A stretch of DNA of 64,000 bases from contig JAYMGJ010000346.1 of the NCBI GenBank assembly GCA_037178675.1, forward strand, positions 186,001 to 250,000, written 5' to 3'. The translations under genes and the position numbers were made by a program. Positions within the stretch are counted from its first letter, which is position 1. Every line of letters begins with the position of its first letter. Positions 43,030-57,530 of this stretch are shown here, one piece after another. The stretch is from Scleroderma bovista. Lineage: Eukaryota; Basidiomycota; Agaricomycetes; Boletales; Sclerodermataceae. Under the pieces are notes generated by a model. That model saw only the letters and a program-made list of their open reading frames with translations. It was not told the DNA's origin and did no database searches.

Positions 43030-43804
43030 CGGGTTACCTGGTTACCAACTTTGTTCAGTTGGCCATGTTCTCTTATATACTTCTCCTTTACAAGTCGGCA
43101 GTCACGGAATGTTACAGCTCGTCACAGGTGGCTATTCTTGGTCAGCAGTGTGACTTGTGACAAGATTTTTTTATGTACTCTATCATGAAGCTTGATATAG
43201 TGTGTGAACTAATGTGTACAAAGTCACTTACATGTATTTTGAGTTTCGAGTCCTGCAGAATAAAAGTGCCGACTGGGTGAGATCAGAGATGTTAGGGGCT
43301 TTTACATCATTGGATTGGCACCGGTCACCGGAACTCCCATCACATCCGGCTGTGGTGACCTTCAGACTCTTCAGGATTAGTTATGTCAGTTTATCTGGAA
43401 AAATTTGTAGAGGGACACTGTAAATTCCTGGGATGGGGTCTCAGCGCTGGAACCCAGTGATCGGAAGGCGGTGCTTTAGCAGACGTCGGGAGCGGGATTA
43501 TGCGAGGCGCCGCGACGTCAAACGAAATGTTCCGCTGGAGTGACGGCACCGTGTACCTCATGGGCGGGCGTACACTGACGGCATGAGCCATCGATGAGCG
43601 TTGCGCCTTACAGCGGTGTACAACGCATGCTCTTCGACCTAGTTAGAAGTGGCTTATGAGCTGTGTAGCCATTGGATTTCATGCATACGAACAGCGTAAT
43701 AACCGTCTGTTGTACAGCAACGACTACGACGACATACTAGCAAGTCGCTTCTTTGAAGTTCTAGGTGACAGGTAGGTACGCCGGTACTATTGAGTGCGGA
43801 ATTT
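43030..43804. other. Intergenic region left of the composite element
   Basis: About 775 bp. Short frames on both strands near 43391-43591 (one reads SNEMFRWSDGTVYLMGGRTL on +) might be a gene remnant but lack support. The 3' flank of the sulfite oxidase gene occupies the left part. Confidence 0.35.
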
Positions 43805-43996
43805 TTTCGTCATTCCAAGTGACGAAATGCCGTCATCTGAGTGTTCTCAGCGCTCACCATCGTCCCAGCCTGTCGGCGACAGGCTCAAGTTTTGCAGCTC
43901 ATATTTACACCTCTGTGTAAATCTCACTGTAAATTTACTGCTTTACTCTACTTTACACTGACTTTACTCCCCTTGCCAGCACTTTACTAGATTTAC
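43805..43996. repeat. Hairpins plus TTTAC/GTAAA array: candidate left end of the composite element
   Basis: Two perfect inverted repeats come first: TTTCGTCA/TGACGAAA (43805-43812 and 43820-43827) and CCTGTCG/CGACAGG (43869-43875 and 43877-43883). Then nine copies of TTTAC or its complement GTAAA fall within 93 bp (starts 43904, 43917, 43929, 43934, 43942, 43952, 43963, 43983, 43992). Several are 8-11 bp apart. Such subterminal arrays are known as recombinase or transposase binding sites; that role is inferred here. Confidence 0.5.
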
Positions 43997-44199
43997 TGTT
44001 CGAACCAGTTGAACCACGAGGGTTGTGGGTCCATGTTTGACCATTTATGTCAACGCATCACCACGAGGCCTTGTAGTGCCGCCGTGCCTCATTGATCCAT
44101 CATTGAGTCCTTTCCTCTACACTCTCCCCCTACAAACTGCTGTATTAACGTTCGTGGACTCATCCATTGCCATCTCCAGATCGCAACTGACCTGTTCTA

Positions 44200-47620
<3,421 letters not shown>

Positions 47621-47686
47621 CAGCCCCTGATTACAAATCACAGCGCGTGTGCATCCAGCCCCTCGAGCCTTTTCAATACGAGCACC

Positions 47687-49374
47687 ATGGGAATTGATGG
47701 ATTATGGATGGTAAGTCAGCCATGCTGACTTGTGTTGAGAGCCAACTAATGCTTCCAGGTTGTTGCACCTGCTGCGAGTCGACGCGCACTGGACGAGTTT
47801 GTCGTTAGTGAGGGCTTTCGCCCACTCAATACAGGGGATGCCCCACAGCTCATGCGTGTTGGATTTAATGCAAGGTAAGGCACATGCCGAATTGCATCCA
47901 GGACATAAAACTGACTTACAATGGTCTACATAGCCTCTGGATGCATGCCACTTGTGACGTTAACAACGCGAGCGCCGGTGAATCCCCTGAGATCCAAACC
48001 ATATTTTATCACCTTGTCACCATCTCACAGATGTTACTCCACGCTCACTTTGTCTTCGACGGACCACAAATGCCAAGATGGGCGTGTGGAAAGCACAAGA
48101 GTGCACCCCATTTCCTTACACAATGCTTTCAAGAACTACTTTCCACCTTCGGATTTACCTGGCATGAGGTACATTCATTGCTGCAACAGCCGCTGCAAGT
48201 GCTGACATCCTCCCGAGGCCCCTGGTGAAGCTGAAGCTGAACTTGCCAAGCTCAATGCCCTCGGCACCATTGATGCCATTGTGTCAGATGACAGTGATGT
48301 GCTCGTGTTCGGTGCGTCATGTGTTATTCGGAGGTAAGTCAGTTTCCTGGTTTTCAATGTTAGCAAAGCTGATGGACAATAGCTCCCTGCGACATGAACG
48401 TTACGAAGTGGTCGATGTTTTCACTGAAGATGCATTGAAGTATGGCGCCCACCTCAGCCGAGGTGGGTTACTGCTTATTGTGCTTATGAGCCGTGGTGAC
48501 CGCAGTGTACGTCGTCAGTGTCCTGATCATTATTCACTGACACAGCTTTGACAGGATGGCATTCAAGGATGTGGTATTGGTATCGCGCACAGGCTTGCCC
48601 AGTATGGGCTAGGTGACACGCTCTTGCATGCCGCAAACACACTCCCCTTACTCGAATTCGTCTCAACATTCCTTGTTGATTGGCGGAAGGAGTTGTGTAG
48701 GGTTCTTACGTTGGATCCCCTTGGAATCCTGCAGCGCAAATATTGTGATCTTGCTCATGTCATTCAGGGCATGACTGACTTCCCTGATCCTGTTATCATT
48801 GCAAACTATTTGTCCCCTTTGACCTCGTGGTCGAAGGATGAGCCTGACCTTTCTGACTTGGCGACATGTCCTCAGCCTGACCTGACGGCTATCAGCCGAT
48901 TCTGTGTACAGCGTTTCTCTTGGTCCACAGAAGCGGTCCTCAAAAATTTGAGTGGCGTTTGGACTGCTGTGGTCGTTCGAGCGCTCTGTCAGGTAAGCTA
49001 CCAATGTCGTTACAAGAAAGGCAGCTGATGTTTCCATCAAGCTCCCTCAACCACGCAACATGGCCTTTATGTTTTCACCTGCTGATCTTCACATTGTAAC
49101 CTCACATCAGAAGTCGACACCCGCTCAGCCACTTACTGTATACAATGTGTCTGTTCGGAATGTATCGCTTCATGCAGCGACTATGTTTGGCATTTCAGGA
49201 CATGTTGGCACAGCTCAAAAACCTCTAATCGCAGCCCGGCGTGTTCACGCTATGGAAATACCAGCCTGTGTGGTTGACTATGGCGCACCCCATCTATCAC
49301 AGGGCTCTCGAGTCACTGGTCATAAGATGGTGTTGGTACGTGGCCTCGATATCGTGGAGGTGGAAACTTGTTAA
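47687..49374 (+). CDS. XPG/Rad2-like (FEN1/GEN1-type) nuclease, PIN-like fold
   Basis: Structure-specific nuclease family that cuts branched DNA. Start MGIDGLWMV (47687) joins over a GTAAGT intron to VAPAASRRALDEFVV. Later come HFVFDGPQMPRWACGK, TFGFTWHEAPGEAEAELAKL (XPG-I acidic cluster), AIVSDDSDVLVFGASCVIRS (second acidic cluster), GGLLLIVLMSRGDRSDGIQG and CGIGIAHRLAQYG, which keeps the late Asp. A long C-terminal region ends at 49372-49374. The early metal-binding position, normally Asp in VGIDASIW, reads Asn (VGFNASLW), so catalysis may be weakened or lost. All joined exons are open. It follows the PRP8 fragment by 65 bp and precedes the tyrosine recombinase by 300 bp on the same strand. 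Confidence 0.82.
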
Positions 49375-49674
49375 TCCCACCTGCAGACACCAATGCCTCT
49401 CGAGAAAGAAAATGAAGTTGGAATTATATATGAGAAAAATAGTGTTATGGATCTCACAGTTTCGGATTGAAAAGTTGTCGGGAGGGTCTTAAATATTGTC
49501 GTAGCAACAGTAGACTTGACGAAGATCTGTATCTCATTAGATTTTTCTTGACCTTGTTGAATGTCAGACTTTGTGTCGTACTCGCATTTCAAATGTTGTG
49601 AACCATCTCTTGACTACTCCCAGTACTGTAAACCCCCTGGCTACCTCAACACTCAAACTACATGCAACGGACAT

Positions 49675-52301
49675 ATGGCGAGGCAAAAGGCATCTGTCAA
49701 GAAACAACCTGTGGTTCCCGAGTCTCCAACAAAGTCCAAGAAGAAGACACAAGGACCGGAGAGCTCGACATTAGAACAGGTTAAGCAGATCTCACAGGAG
49801 GGTAAAGACACGCACCTACAGTCCGACCAGACCAAGAAGGCCTATGCTGGACATGTCCGTCGAGGGCGCGAGTGGCTGCAGAGTGTCGTTAGTGGTGGAA
49901 ATGATACTTCTGGCAGCAGTCTCGAAGACTTCAAGGACCCAGAATTCAAACATGCATTTGAAGACATACCAAATAGGTTCTCTGCCAAGGCACTCTCCTT
50001 GTACCTGTCATTGAAAGGGTTCGGCCAAGAGCGGGGTCAGAGCACAGTTGAAGGTGTGCATGCAGCCTACAAAAAGCTGTGGGACAACGCGTGAGTTTCA
50101 ATTGCCTTATGCTTCAATGAATTAATGCGGCCATGTCATTAGTGATGGTGACACCTACCGTAATAAATGGCATCATAATGATGCACGACAGCGATGGGAA
50201 GGGAACCCTGCAAACTCAGCAGACGTTGCAGATATCATGACAGCAGTCAAACACAAAATAGGTGCCGAAGGAGCTGACCGTGTGCATTCATCTGCGATGA
50301 AGAGAGAGCATATGGATAAGATTCTTGTGTGGACGAAATCAACTTGTCCAGAAATTGGAAGCGCATTGAATTTCCTCAGCATCGTGCTAACTAAGGGAAG
50401 GCTTTTACCCAGCGCATGTGGCATCAGCGACAGCGCAAAGAGGCAGATCACGAAATACCTTCAATTCCTTGCCTTTACTTCCACAGCTTGGACGATCTGG
50501 AGCAGGTACGACATTAATTCAGATGACTCTATTGATCTGTCTTGGCTTACCAAATAATTTTGGCAGGTGCTTCGAGCTTGTGAAGCTCAAACGCGAAGAT
50601 ATTCGAATGGATATCTCACAGGTGGACTTCGTCCTTCTCAAATATCTACAGGGAGCGGATGATACCTTAACTGATAGTGATCATGAAGTTTATTACAAGA
50701 TCCATCTAAAGAATAGGAAGGGATGGCAAAAAAAGACTGACAAGGGTAACCGAGAAATAGACCTACGAAGTAAGTTGCTTGAGATCTGATGCAGCTACTG
50801 TCCTAATGCTGCTGCTGTAGGTAATCGTTACAAGATATACCCACGACCCGACTTGATGGCCTGCGACTCGTTCTTCTGGCTGCTCGTTTGGATGAGGTGG
50901 CTAGAGTATGCACATCTTGGCTGTCCGATGGCAGATGGAGACTTTATCTTCCCTGCAATTGGTGCAAATGGAGCTGTGTACCCTGGTGAACCAATATCGC
51001 ATGATAAGATCCAGAAATACATCAATGAAGCGATGACAGGCAGTGGTATTGAAGGCAATTTCTCGACGCATTGTTTCCGACGGGGGGGGCGCAATATCGG
51101 TTCATCCAGGCACGTGGAGAAGAAAAATGGGACTTGGATGTGGTTCGATGGTGGGGCGGATGGGCAGAGGGGGAGCACGTTGAGTGTCGAGTTTCCTTTC
51201 TTGTCTTTTTTCTTTTGACATCGTTACCGTTGCACTTGCAGAACTACACCCTGATCCGTTACCTTTTGGACGAACTACATTATTACCAGCACGATTATAG
51301 TGACGCATTGCGGCGTCCCCGTTGAAGTGACGCCGATATGTCACTCATTGCTGACCGCGCTCTTCTAGCACCGGCCTCAAGAGAGGAACTTCGTTCCTTC
51401 CATTCATCGGTAACTGCAGATTTGAGGGAGATCCGCAACGCAGTCGCAACCTTGGACAACTCTATGTCCACTGTGTGTACCAAGGTTGGGCACATCGAAG
51501 ACATGCTGGGCAATGTCACAAATTCTCTCCGCGGTCTCACTGAAGCCATCATTACGCGCTCAGGCCCCCTACCTAGTACAACGAGTATTGGCAATTATTC
51601 CCCGGCTTTTGGTACTAGAGGTACGCCGTTTGAATTTGCCTCTCTTCATCGTTGATTTCTTACTTTGAGTGGACTGTGCATGTGTGACAGAGCGCGGTGC
51701 CCTCCCGATGAGCCTAGCACCCGCTCCGAGTCCACCGGTTGTCCCAGTGCCTGAGAGAAACTTCGTTGGCCCACGACACTTTTCATTCACTTGCACATCT
51801 GTGCAACTACCGGTCACCCAGCCACCGCCAGTCGCTTCCGAAAGTAGCTACTCTGAATGCCCAAGTCTCATCGTCATTCCCGATGTGCCTGGTCGTAGGA
51901 CAAGAACCCCAGCAAGGGAAGGGTGGAGGATCGTTGTCCGACACTGGCTGGAAGGTGACCCACAACTAAAGTTGTACGTTCCCCTCAAAGATTGGCCGTA
52001 CGAGTATACGCACAGATCCAACCGCAAGTGGCAATCAAAGTACAACCAGCGGCGCACAATTGCAACCGAATTCCTTGAGCGGTGAGTGCCTACTCCCTTG
52101 ATTTTCTTAATATCATGTCAATGCTCACTGACATGTTCACTCAGGTACAATAGCAACGAGGAGGAATTTATTCAGGCGTATGGGGATGCCATCGAGAAGG
52201 GCATTGCAGCGCTCTTCAGAGCCATCACCCATGCTCGCCAGGTTCGAGGAGATGCGGAGGTTCGAGGCCGTCGTCAGGCTTCCCACGCTGCCCAGCAGTG
52301 A
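49675..52301 (+). pseudogene. Crypton-type tyrosine recombinase with C-terminal GCR1_C DNA-binding domain, broken
   Basis: Crypton elements move by a tyrosine recombinase; this gene has both halves. From the ATG at 49675 (MARQKASVKKQPVVPES) the exons give LQSDQTKKAYAGHVRRGREW, a helical core, CFELVKLKREDIRMD near the first Arg, THCFRRGG (His and Arg), VVRWWGGWAEGEH, and LIRYLLDELHYYQHDY (nucleophile Tyr). After DALRRPR a TGA (51323-51325) is followed in the same frame by SLIADRALLAPASREELRSF, then RERGALPMSLAP and a GCR1_C-like domain (GWRIVVRHWLEGDPQLKLYV, SNRKWQSKYNQRRTIATEFL; end 52301). A run of eight G (51082-51089) shifts the frame just after the His-Arg motif; seven would keep it. So at least two lesions. 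Confidence 0.8.
49675..52301 (+). mobile_element. Crypton-like YR element (core)
   Basis: The recombinase/GCR1_C gene defines a Crypton-like element. True ends are not fixed by the sequence. Candidate outer limits are the hairpin/TTTAC block at 43805-43996 and the hairpin cluster near 52575-52708, which would also enclose the nuclease and the gene fragments. Confidence 0.65.
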
Positions 52302-52574
52302 CGACGACAGTGACCAGCAATCATTTTCATTTTTCATTTTGGTTTTTCAACTAGACATTTCCTTCCTGTACCCTAGAGTCACTACAATGCTGCATTGCTT
52401 TTTCTGTCCCTCTGATGAGTCTGGTGATCCCACAGCGAGCCGCCGAATTGAGTTTTTTCGTCCCTCGGCCTTCGGACAGTCTCACTCGGCCTGAGCCCAG
52501 CACCCGTTCCGTTCCGTCGAGCACTCCGTCGATCACGCCTGTCACGGCTCACGCTCACTGACGCTCGCGGACTT

Positions 52575-52708
52575 ACGGCAACGATGCCGTCCCAGCGAGG
52601 CACCCCCATGCCGACATGGGCTCCCGACTGTCGGGGTCCCGCCCCCTCTTTCCTGCAAAGGCAAGGCACGTGCCCCCGCTCCCGATCTGGCCTTGCAGCG
52701 ACCGTAAA
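52575..52708. repeat. Cluster of short hairpins: candidate right end of the element
   Basis: Three perfect 6-bp inverted repeats lie within 61 bp: ACGGCA-TGCCGT (52575-52590), CCCATG-CATGGG (52605-52620) and CCCGAC-GTCGGG (52623-52635). The stretch is GC-rich, unlike its flanks. A GTAAA, as found in the left array, follows at 52704-52708. Beyond it the promoter of the alcohol dehydrogenase gene begins. Confidence 0.5.
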
Positions 52709-52848
52709 TTTCTCAAGATAAGTATTGCTTAATTTGTGACATCATCGATACCTCGCATACGTATAAATCTTACCAATTCTGAAACCAATCTTTATCCTCC
52801 TTCTCCCAGCGCCTTTCAGGTTTTCACGGACCCAGCAACATTGCAGTT

Positions 52849-53978
52849 ATGTCAGGAGTCGATTTCACCGTATACAAAGGATCAAGCAGCGGAAAAATTG
52901 TCAAATCCAAGACGCACAAAGAGGTCCTTAAGCCAGATGAGGTCCTTGTAAGGATCACGCATGCCGGGCTCTGTGGAACCGACCTGCATTACAAGACCCA
53001 GGACATGGTTCTCAGCCATGAGGGCGTCGGCATTGTCGATAAAATTGGATCTGAGGTCCAATCTTTTAAAGTGTGGGTGAACCCATCTTATCACGCGCGT
53101 CGGAACGCGATTGCTGATCGGGACCTGCATACACAGTGGTGATCGCGCAGGCTGGGGCTATCTTCACAATGCGTGTCTCCATTGCGACCAATGCTTGAGT
53201 GGGAACGAAATATTCTGTGCCGAGCACGCCACGTATGGCCTTGCGGACTTGGACCAGGGCGCCTTTGCATCGCACGCTATCTGGAGGGAGGCGTTTCTTT
53301 TCCATATTCCAGATGCTGTCAGTTCGTCTGCAGCAGCCCCCCTCATGTGTGCTGGCGCTACCGTCTTCAACGCGCTGGAACTGCACGGCGTACGTCCGAC
53401 GGACCGAGTCGGTGTCGTTGGGGTTGGAGGCCTTGGACATCTCGCGATCCAGTTCGCCGCCAAGATGGGTTGTGATGTGGTTGTGTTCTCAGGCACCGAC
53501 AGCAAGAGGGACGAAGCGAAGGCGCTCGGAGCGCATGAATTCTACGCAATTAAAGGGGCCAAAAATCTCGACATCGGTCGGCCTGTCGACTATCTGATTG
53601 TGACGACATCAGCGAACCCAGACTGGAATCTGTGAGTGATGCGTGGCTACGAAATGTCCATACACTTGACGTGAGCCTTGCTGGTGCAGGTACTTACCTA
53701 TTATTGCGCCAAGAGCAACCATCGTCCCTCTGACTATATCGGAGGGTGACTTCAAGATACCTCATACTGCTTTCGTCGTCAAAGGTATTCGTATTCAAGG
53801 GGGCATCTGCCCCTCGCGTGGGGTGCATGTCAAGATGTTGCGCTTCGCCGCATTGCATAGGATCACACCCGTTATCCAGGAGTTCCCACTCACCTTGGAA
53901 GGGATCGAAGAAGCCATTGACAAGTTGGAGAAAGGGAAGATCAGGTATCGAGCTGTGCTGGTTGCTCCGCAAGCCTAG
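52849..53978 (+). CDS. Zinc-type alcohol dehydrogenase (cinnamyl-alcohol dehydrogenase-like)
   Basis: Medium-chain dehydrogenase that interconverts alcohols and aldehydes with NAD(P)H. ATG at 52849 (MSGVDFTVYKGSSSGKIVKS). The catalytic zinc ligand Cys and GroES-like fold appear in HAGLCGTDLHYKTQDMVLSH and EGVGIVD. Structural zinc cysteines follow an intron: ACLHCDQCLSGNEIFC. The Rossmann motif is VGVVGVGGLGHLAIQFAAKM (GxGGLG). The last exon ends KGKIRYRAVLVAPQA, stop 53976-53978. Introns are at about 53071-53139 (GTGGGT donor) and 53632-53689. Length, about 340 residues, fits the family. Its promoter is directly downstream of the decayed element, so the insertion may have affected its control. 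Confidence 0.9.
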
Positions 53979-54321
53979 TAGGTGTTAAAGGTCGAGGATG
54001 ATGCGGTTCGTCTGTGGGTCTCAGTTTTGTTGTAATCATGTAACGTCACCATGCATGTCACGAATGATTTTGCGTCGCAAGTCCCCTGTTTTAGTGCATG
54101 GGTGTGATACGAACGATGAACTGGATAGAAATATCGTGACTGGTTTGGACGAAGGGTGTCCTAATTAGGAAGCCATCCTTCACCAGCCTTGTGAATTTGC
54201 AATGACGTCACGCCTAGTCCTGACAAATCCAGACTCGCCTCTTTTTGCATCTTGACACTCTTTCTCTGGGCACTCATCCTTAGTACATACATCATAAACA
54301 CAAACAAGCTTACGGACTGTC

Positions 54322-55036
54322 ATGCTCTCCTTTGCAGCCCGCAGCTTTTCCAGGCGATGTGCCACACCCGTCCCAGTCGCGAAGTACGTTGGTACCATGA
54401 GGTGAGCCAGGTCCGGGGAGCGTGTTGTCACGGGGCCCTCAACGCTGATGCGTTCGTTGACCAGGAAGTATTCAAGGTACGTATCGGACTCCATTATTCT
54501 GTCGACCACAACTAACTACCGTGACTAGCACTGCGCACGAGAGCGATGCAGAGGTACGCGGGATACACTTTTTAGGCTCCACGAATACACGTATTCTCTC
54601 CGCAGCTGTTGGAACGGGAAAAACGTCGGAACCCGTCCGGTGGACAACGCAGGACATCCGCACCTATCGAAGATGCTCCGGGCTGGAATGAATACTTTGC
54701 CACCCCTTCCGAGGCTAATGTAAAGGTGCCTCCTATTCCAACCACCTACTTGTTTGTATTTTGGACAACTTTTTGCAGGCAGACAGGTCGACTACTCCCA
54801 TTGTTGATCTCCAGGAAAAGACTATCAGCCATCTCTACTCACGACACCACCCGGATGAGAGGCCCGAAGCCACAGGGGCTACCTATGTCCGCGATGAAGT
54901 AGCCGGGCCGCTTGGGAGTGCAGAGGTCGGTGAATTCGAGGAAGATGTTGATTCGGACCTCGGGAACGTCGACTCAGACGGGAGGACGGTCACCAGGCGT
55001 ATCATTCGTGAGGAGAAAGTGGAGATCAAGAAGTAG
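54322..55036 (+). CDS. Small mitochondrial-type protein, conserved in basidiomycetes (function unknown)
   Basis: The first exon (ATG 54322) gives MLSFAARSFSRRCATPVPVA, rich in Arg/Ser/Ala without acidic residues, a likely mitochondrial leader. Three tiny exons then join in phase (KYS, STAHESDAE, LLEREKRRNPSGGQRRTSAP), followed by PGWNEYFATPSEANVK and ADRSTTPIVDLQEKTISHLY. An acidic stretch (EFEEDVDSDLGNVDSDG) and a basic end (REEKVEIKK, stop 55034-55036) complete about 165 residues. I recall similar 'PGWNE-LAS-SEA-VKADR' proteins in basidiomycetes but know no function. Two of its introns flank a 12-nt exon, so exon calls are approximate. An overlapping minus frame at 54180-54509 is an alternative. 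Confidence 0.6.
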
Positions 55037-55668
55037 TCAACCGACGAAGAGCGACGCTTCCACGCATTGAGATAAGGCCCAACCTTGAAGCACTGACACT
55101 TGTCGCGTGATGCAATTAAGGTTAGAGCAAGGCAAGAGCTTATCTGAGTTTGATATGGGTTCCTTTTTTTTTCTCATCAATTTCCTCCGAGCTTCGCAAG
55201 TGTAACAATATAGCAGTACCCAAAATGGGTTTTGTAATATCACCAAGTCATCTGGTGCATGTTCCGTTCGTCGCTACGTACCTATCGTTGATCCACTGAT
55301 CAAAATGAATGGCACTATGTACTGCAAGAGAACTCGTCGAGCGTTCAAGTTGCTCATAGTAGATGTGGGATATGTGAATATTATCACTCAGTTGATCCGT
55401 TGGATGTGAAACGGAGAGGCTCCTTCCCGGAGGTGAAAAATAACGCGACAGCCACCAAGACATTGAATATTGATGCCTCAGCCCCGCCGGTATCCCATCT
55501 GAGAGACCAGGGCTTACCAGCATCTAGGCAGCTTGATTCTGATAGACACTTACTGTGCGACAAGATTAGCACACAGCCCAAACATATTGTGTTTATTTAG
55601 ACCTCGCCTGCGACCTAAGTTACGCAGCCAGCTGCTATCGTACTTTATCTCAAAGCATCACCCACTTA
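55037..55668. other. Convergent intergenic region
   Basis: A 632-bp spacer between the mitochondrial-type gene (+) and the GH28 gene (-). No gene or repeat was recognised. Confidence 0.4.
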
Positions 55669-57530
55669 TTAACTAGGAGGGACACAGTCGAAATCTAGCT
55701 TGCCCACGTCAGCCACATTCTTGCAATAGTACACCGCCTCGGCACTGTTCGTGCCTGGTGCGAGATGCGTCCCCGTGGCAGTGATGTCATGGCAAGGCAA
55801 AGCTGATGAGCATTCAAAGTCGACCACCAAGTCGCCTTCTTTGCCAGAGGATGTACCAATGATATCGATGACTTTTTTTTTGGGGGGGAAGGGAGTTTAT
55901 AAGAAATACTGGATCAAATGCTATATTAAGGAAACGTACAGCGGATATCGGAAATGTTGACCTGGCTCGGGTACTTGGCACATGTGTCTGCGGAGGAGTA
56001 ACACTGGAGGTCCACGAATACTAGACATTAGCAATATGTTCACTAGTGGCCCCTCGCATGCGCATACAACTCACCTGATCAATCAACATTGGGTGGTCAA
56101 TATTGGTCAACTGGAAATTTTGGAACGTGGCGTTCTGATTCATAGGTAAACAGAAGGAAAGTCAGTGAATCAACACCATGTCTCATGGCCGAAAAGGAGA
56201 CCGTAAGCCTTCAAATGACGTACCCGTACGTATCCCGAGCCTCCTCCAGTTACCGAGTGCGGATCCGCAGAGCCCCCAAACGTTTTGATACGGGCACCAT
56301 TCTGCCCCTTTACCATCGTAACATTTATGATATGGACATGTTCAACGACATCGAACACACCGGCGTACTATCATGTCCACGGGGTGTCAGTGTCGGTTAT
56401 CCTATGCATGTGAGTATATGACGGTCCGTGACGCACCTGACCTAGGCTTCCAATAGATATCCCGTGTGACCCTCCGCACCAAAGGTTGGCAATGTTGGCA
56501 TAGGTAGTATTTGGCTTGAAAGCTTGTCATACAACAGTGGGTCATTTCGGCTGCGCAAATGGAACAGGTAGTATGCTTACAAACGCAGTCATCCGTGTTG
56601 TTGACAATACTATCAGTGATGTAGATGCGCGATGATTGGTAGATATCCCATCCGTCTAAATCAATGCCGGTAGGTGAGTTACAAGCAAATACTGTGGCCA
56701 TATATTGCACCTTACCGGTATTCTTAGCAGGATTGCTGTTCTTGGAAGCTACAGAGATGTTAATATTGGTGTAGGTTACATCTGTCGATTTATAAACGAG
56801 ATTGTTCTGTCCCTTGTGTGAGCACAAGCTGTGGAGTCGTGAAACTGAACTGACCCAGGATGGGGGGTTAACTTGTTGTATTCCATCAATCCACACATGG
56901 GAAGCATTCCCAACGGTCAATAACACAGGTCGAGCAAGGACACTGGTACTCTAGTAATGGTTAGTAGTTAGCTTGCAATTTCAGCCGAACAAAACTGTGT
57001 TCGTACTTTGCTGGCACTGGCAAACGCATCCCACCAGGTTTGTCCGTTCCCGTTGAGCGTACCCCCTCCATAAAGATGAACGTGATCCCCAGAAAGAAAC
57101 CAAAATGTTGAGCTGTGTGTCCATCAACAAACAGAAATAAGTGTTTAAAGGTACGTTCGCGTACGCGTTCTGATATCCTATGAAATATGCATTTTCTTTC
57201 CAATATGCGGTGTTCGGTGCGAAGTTAACTTCATAGGAACGCTTGTTATCGCGGCAGTGCCAGTTCAGGGACGGTGCACGTACATGAACCTGTGAACTCG
57301 ATATGGACGTTGTCCAGCCCGGTTGTGACAAGGACGGTCCCGACCGTATATGTTCCATCCAAGACAATTGTACTTTGTGAACCGCACATTTTGAACGCAG
57401 TCCGAATGTTCGGACTGTCATCCTTTTCCCCGCCCAAGGGGACGACAGTGCAAGTGTTACCACTCACTTGGATATTGGGGGATACGGCCAACGCAAGTGG
57501 CAGGAACGGAAAGATACCAGTGAGGCGCAT
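55669..57530 (-). CDS. GH28 exo-polygalacturonase, secreted
   Basis: Hydrolyses galacturonic acid from pectin chain ends outside the cell. ATG at 57530; signal peptide [17 protein letters not shown]. The mature start is [20 protein letters not shown]. The right-handed beta-helix region shows [20 protein letters not shown], then [20 protein letters not shown]. The catalytic Asp motif reads NTDDCV, and [20 protein letters not shown] and GISIGSLG follow. The substrate-binding motif reads [20 protein letters not shown] (RIK). The end has [20 protein letters not shown] and [10 protein letters not shown], stop at 55669. At least eight introns. The first active-site motif NTDGWD appears as DLDGWD. 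Confidence 0.9.

Noticed and set aside
54180..54509. 109-codon minus frame opposite the mitochondrial-type gene
   Set aside because: Reads plausibly but the plus-strand exons join in phase into a leader-bearing protein; I could not support both.
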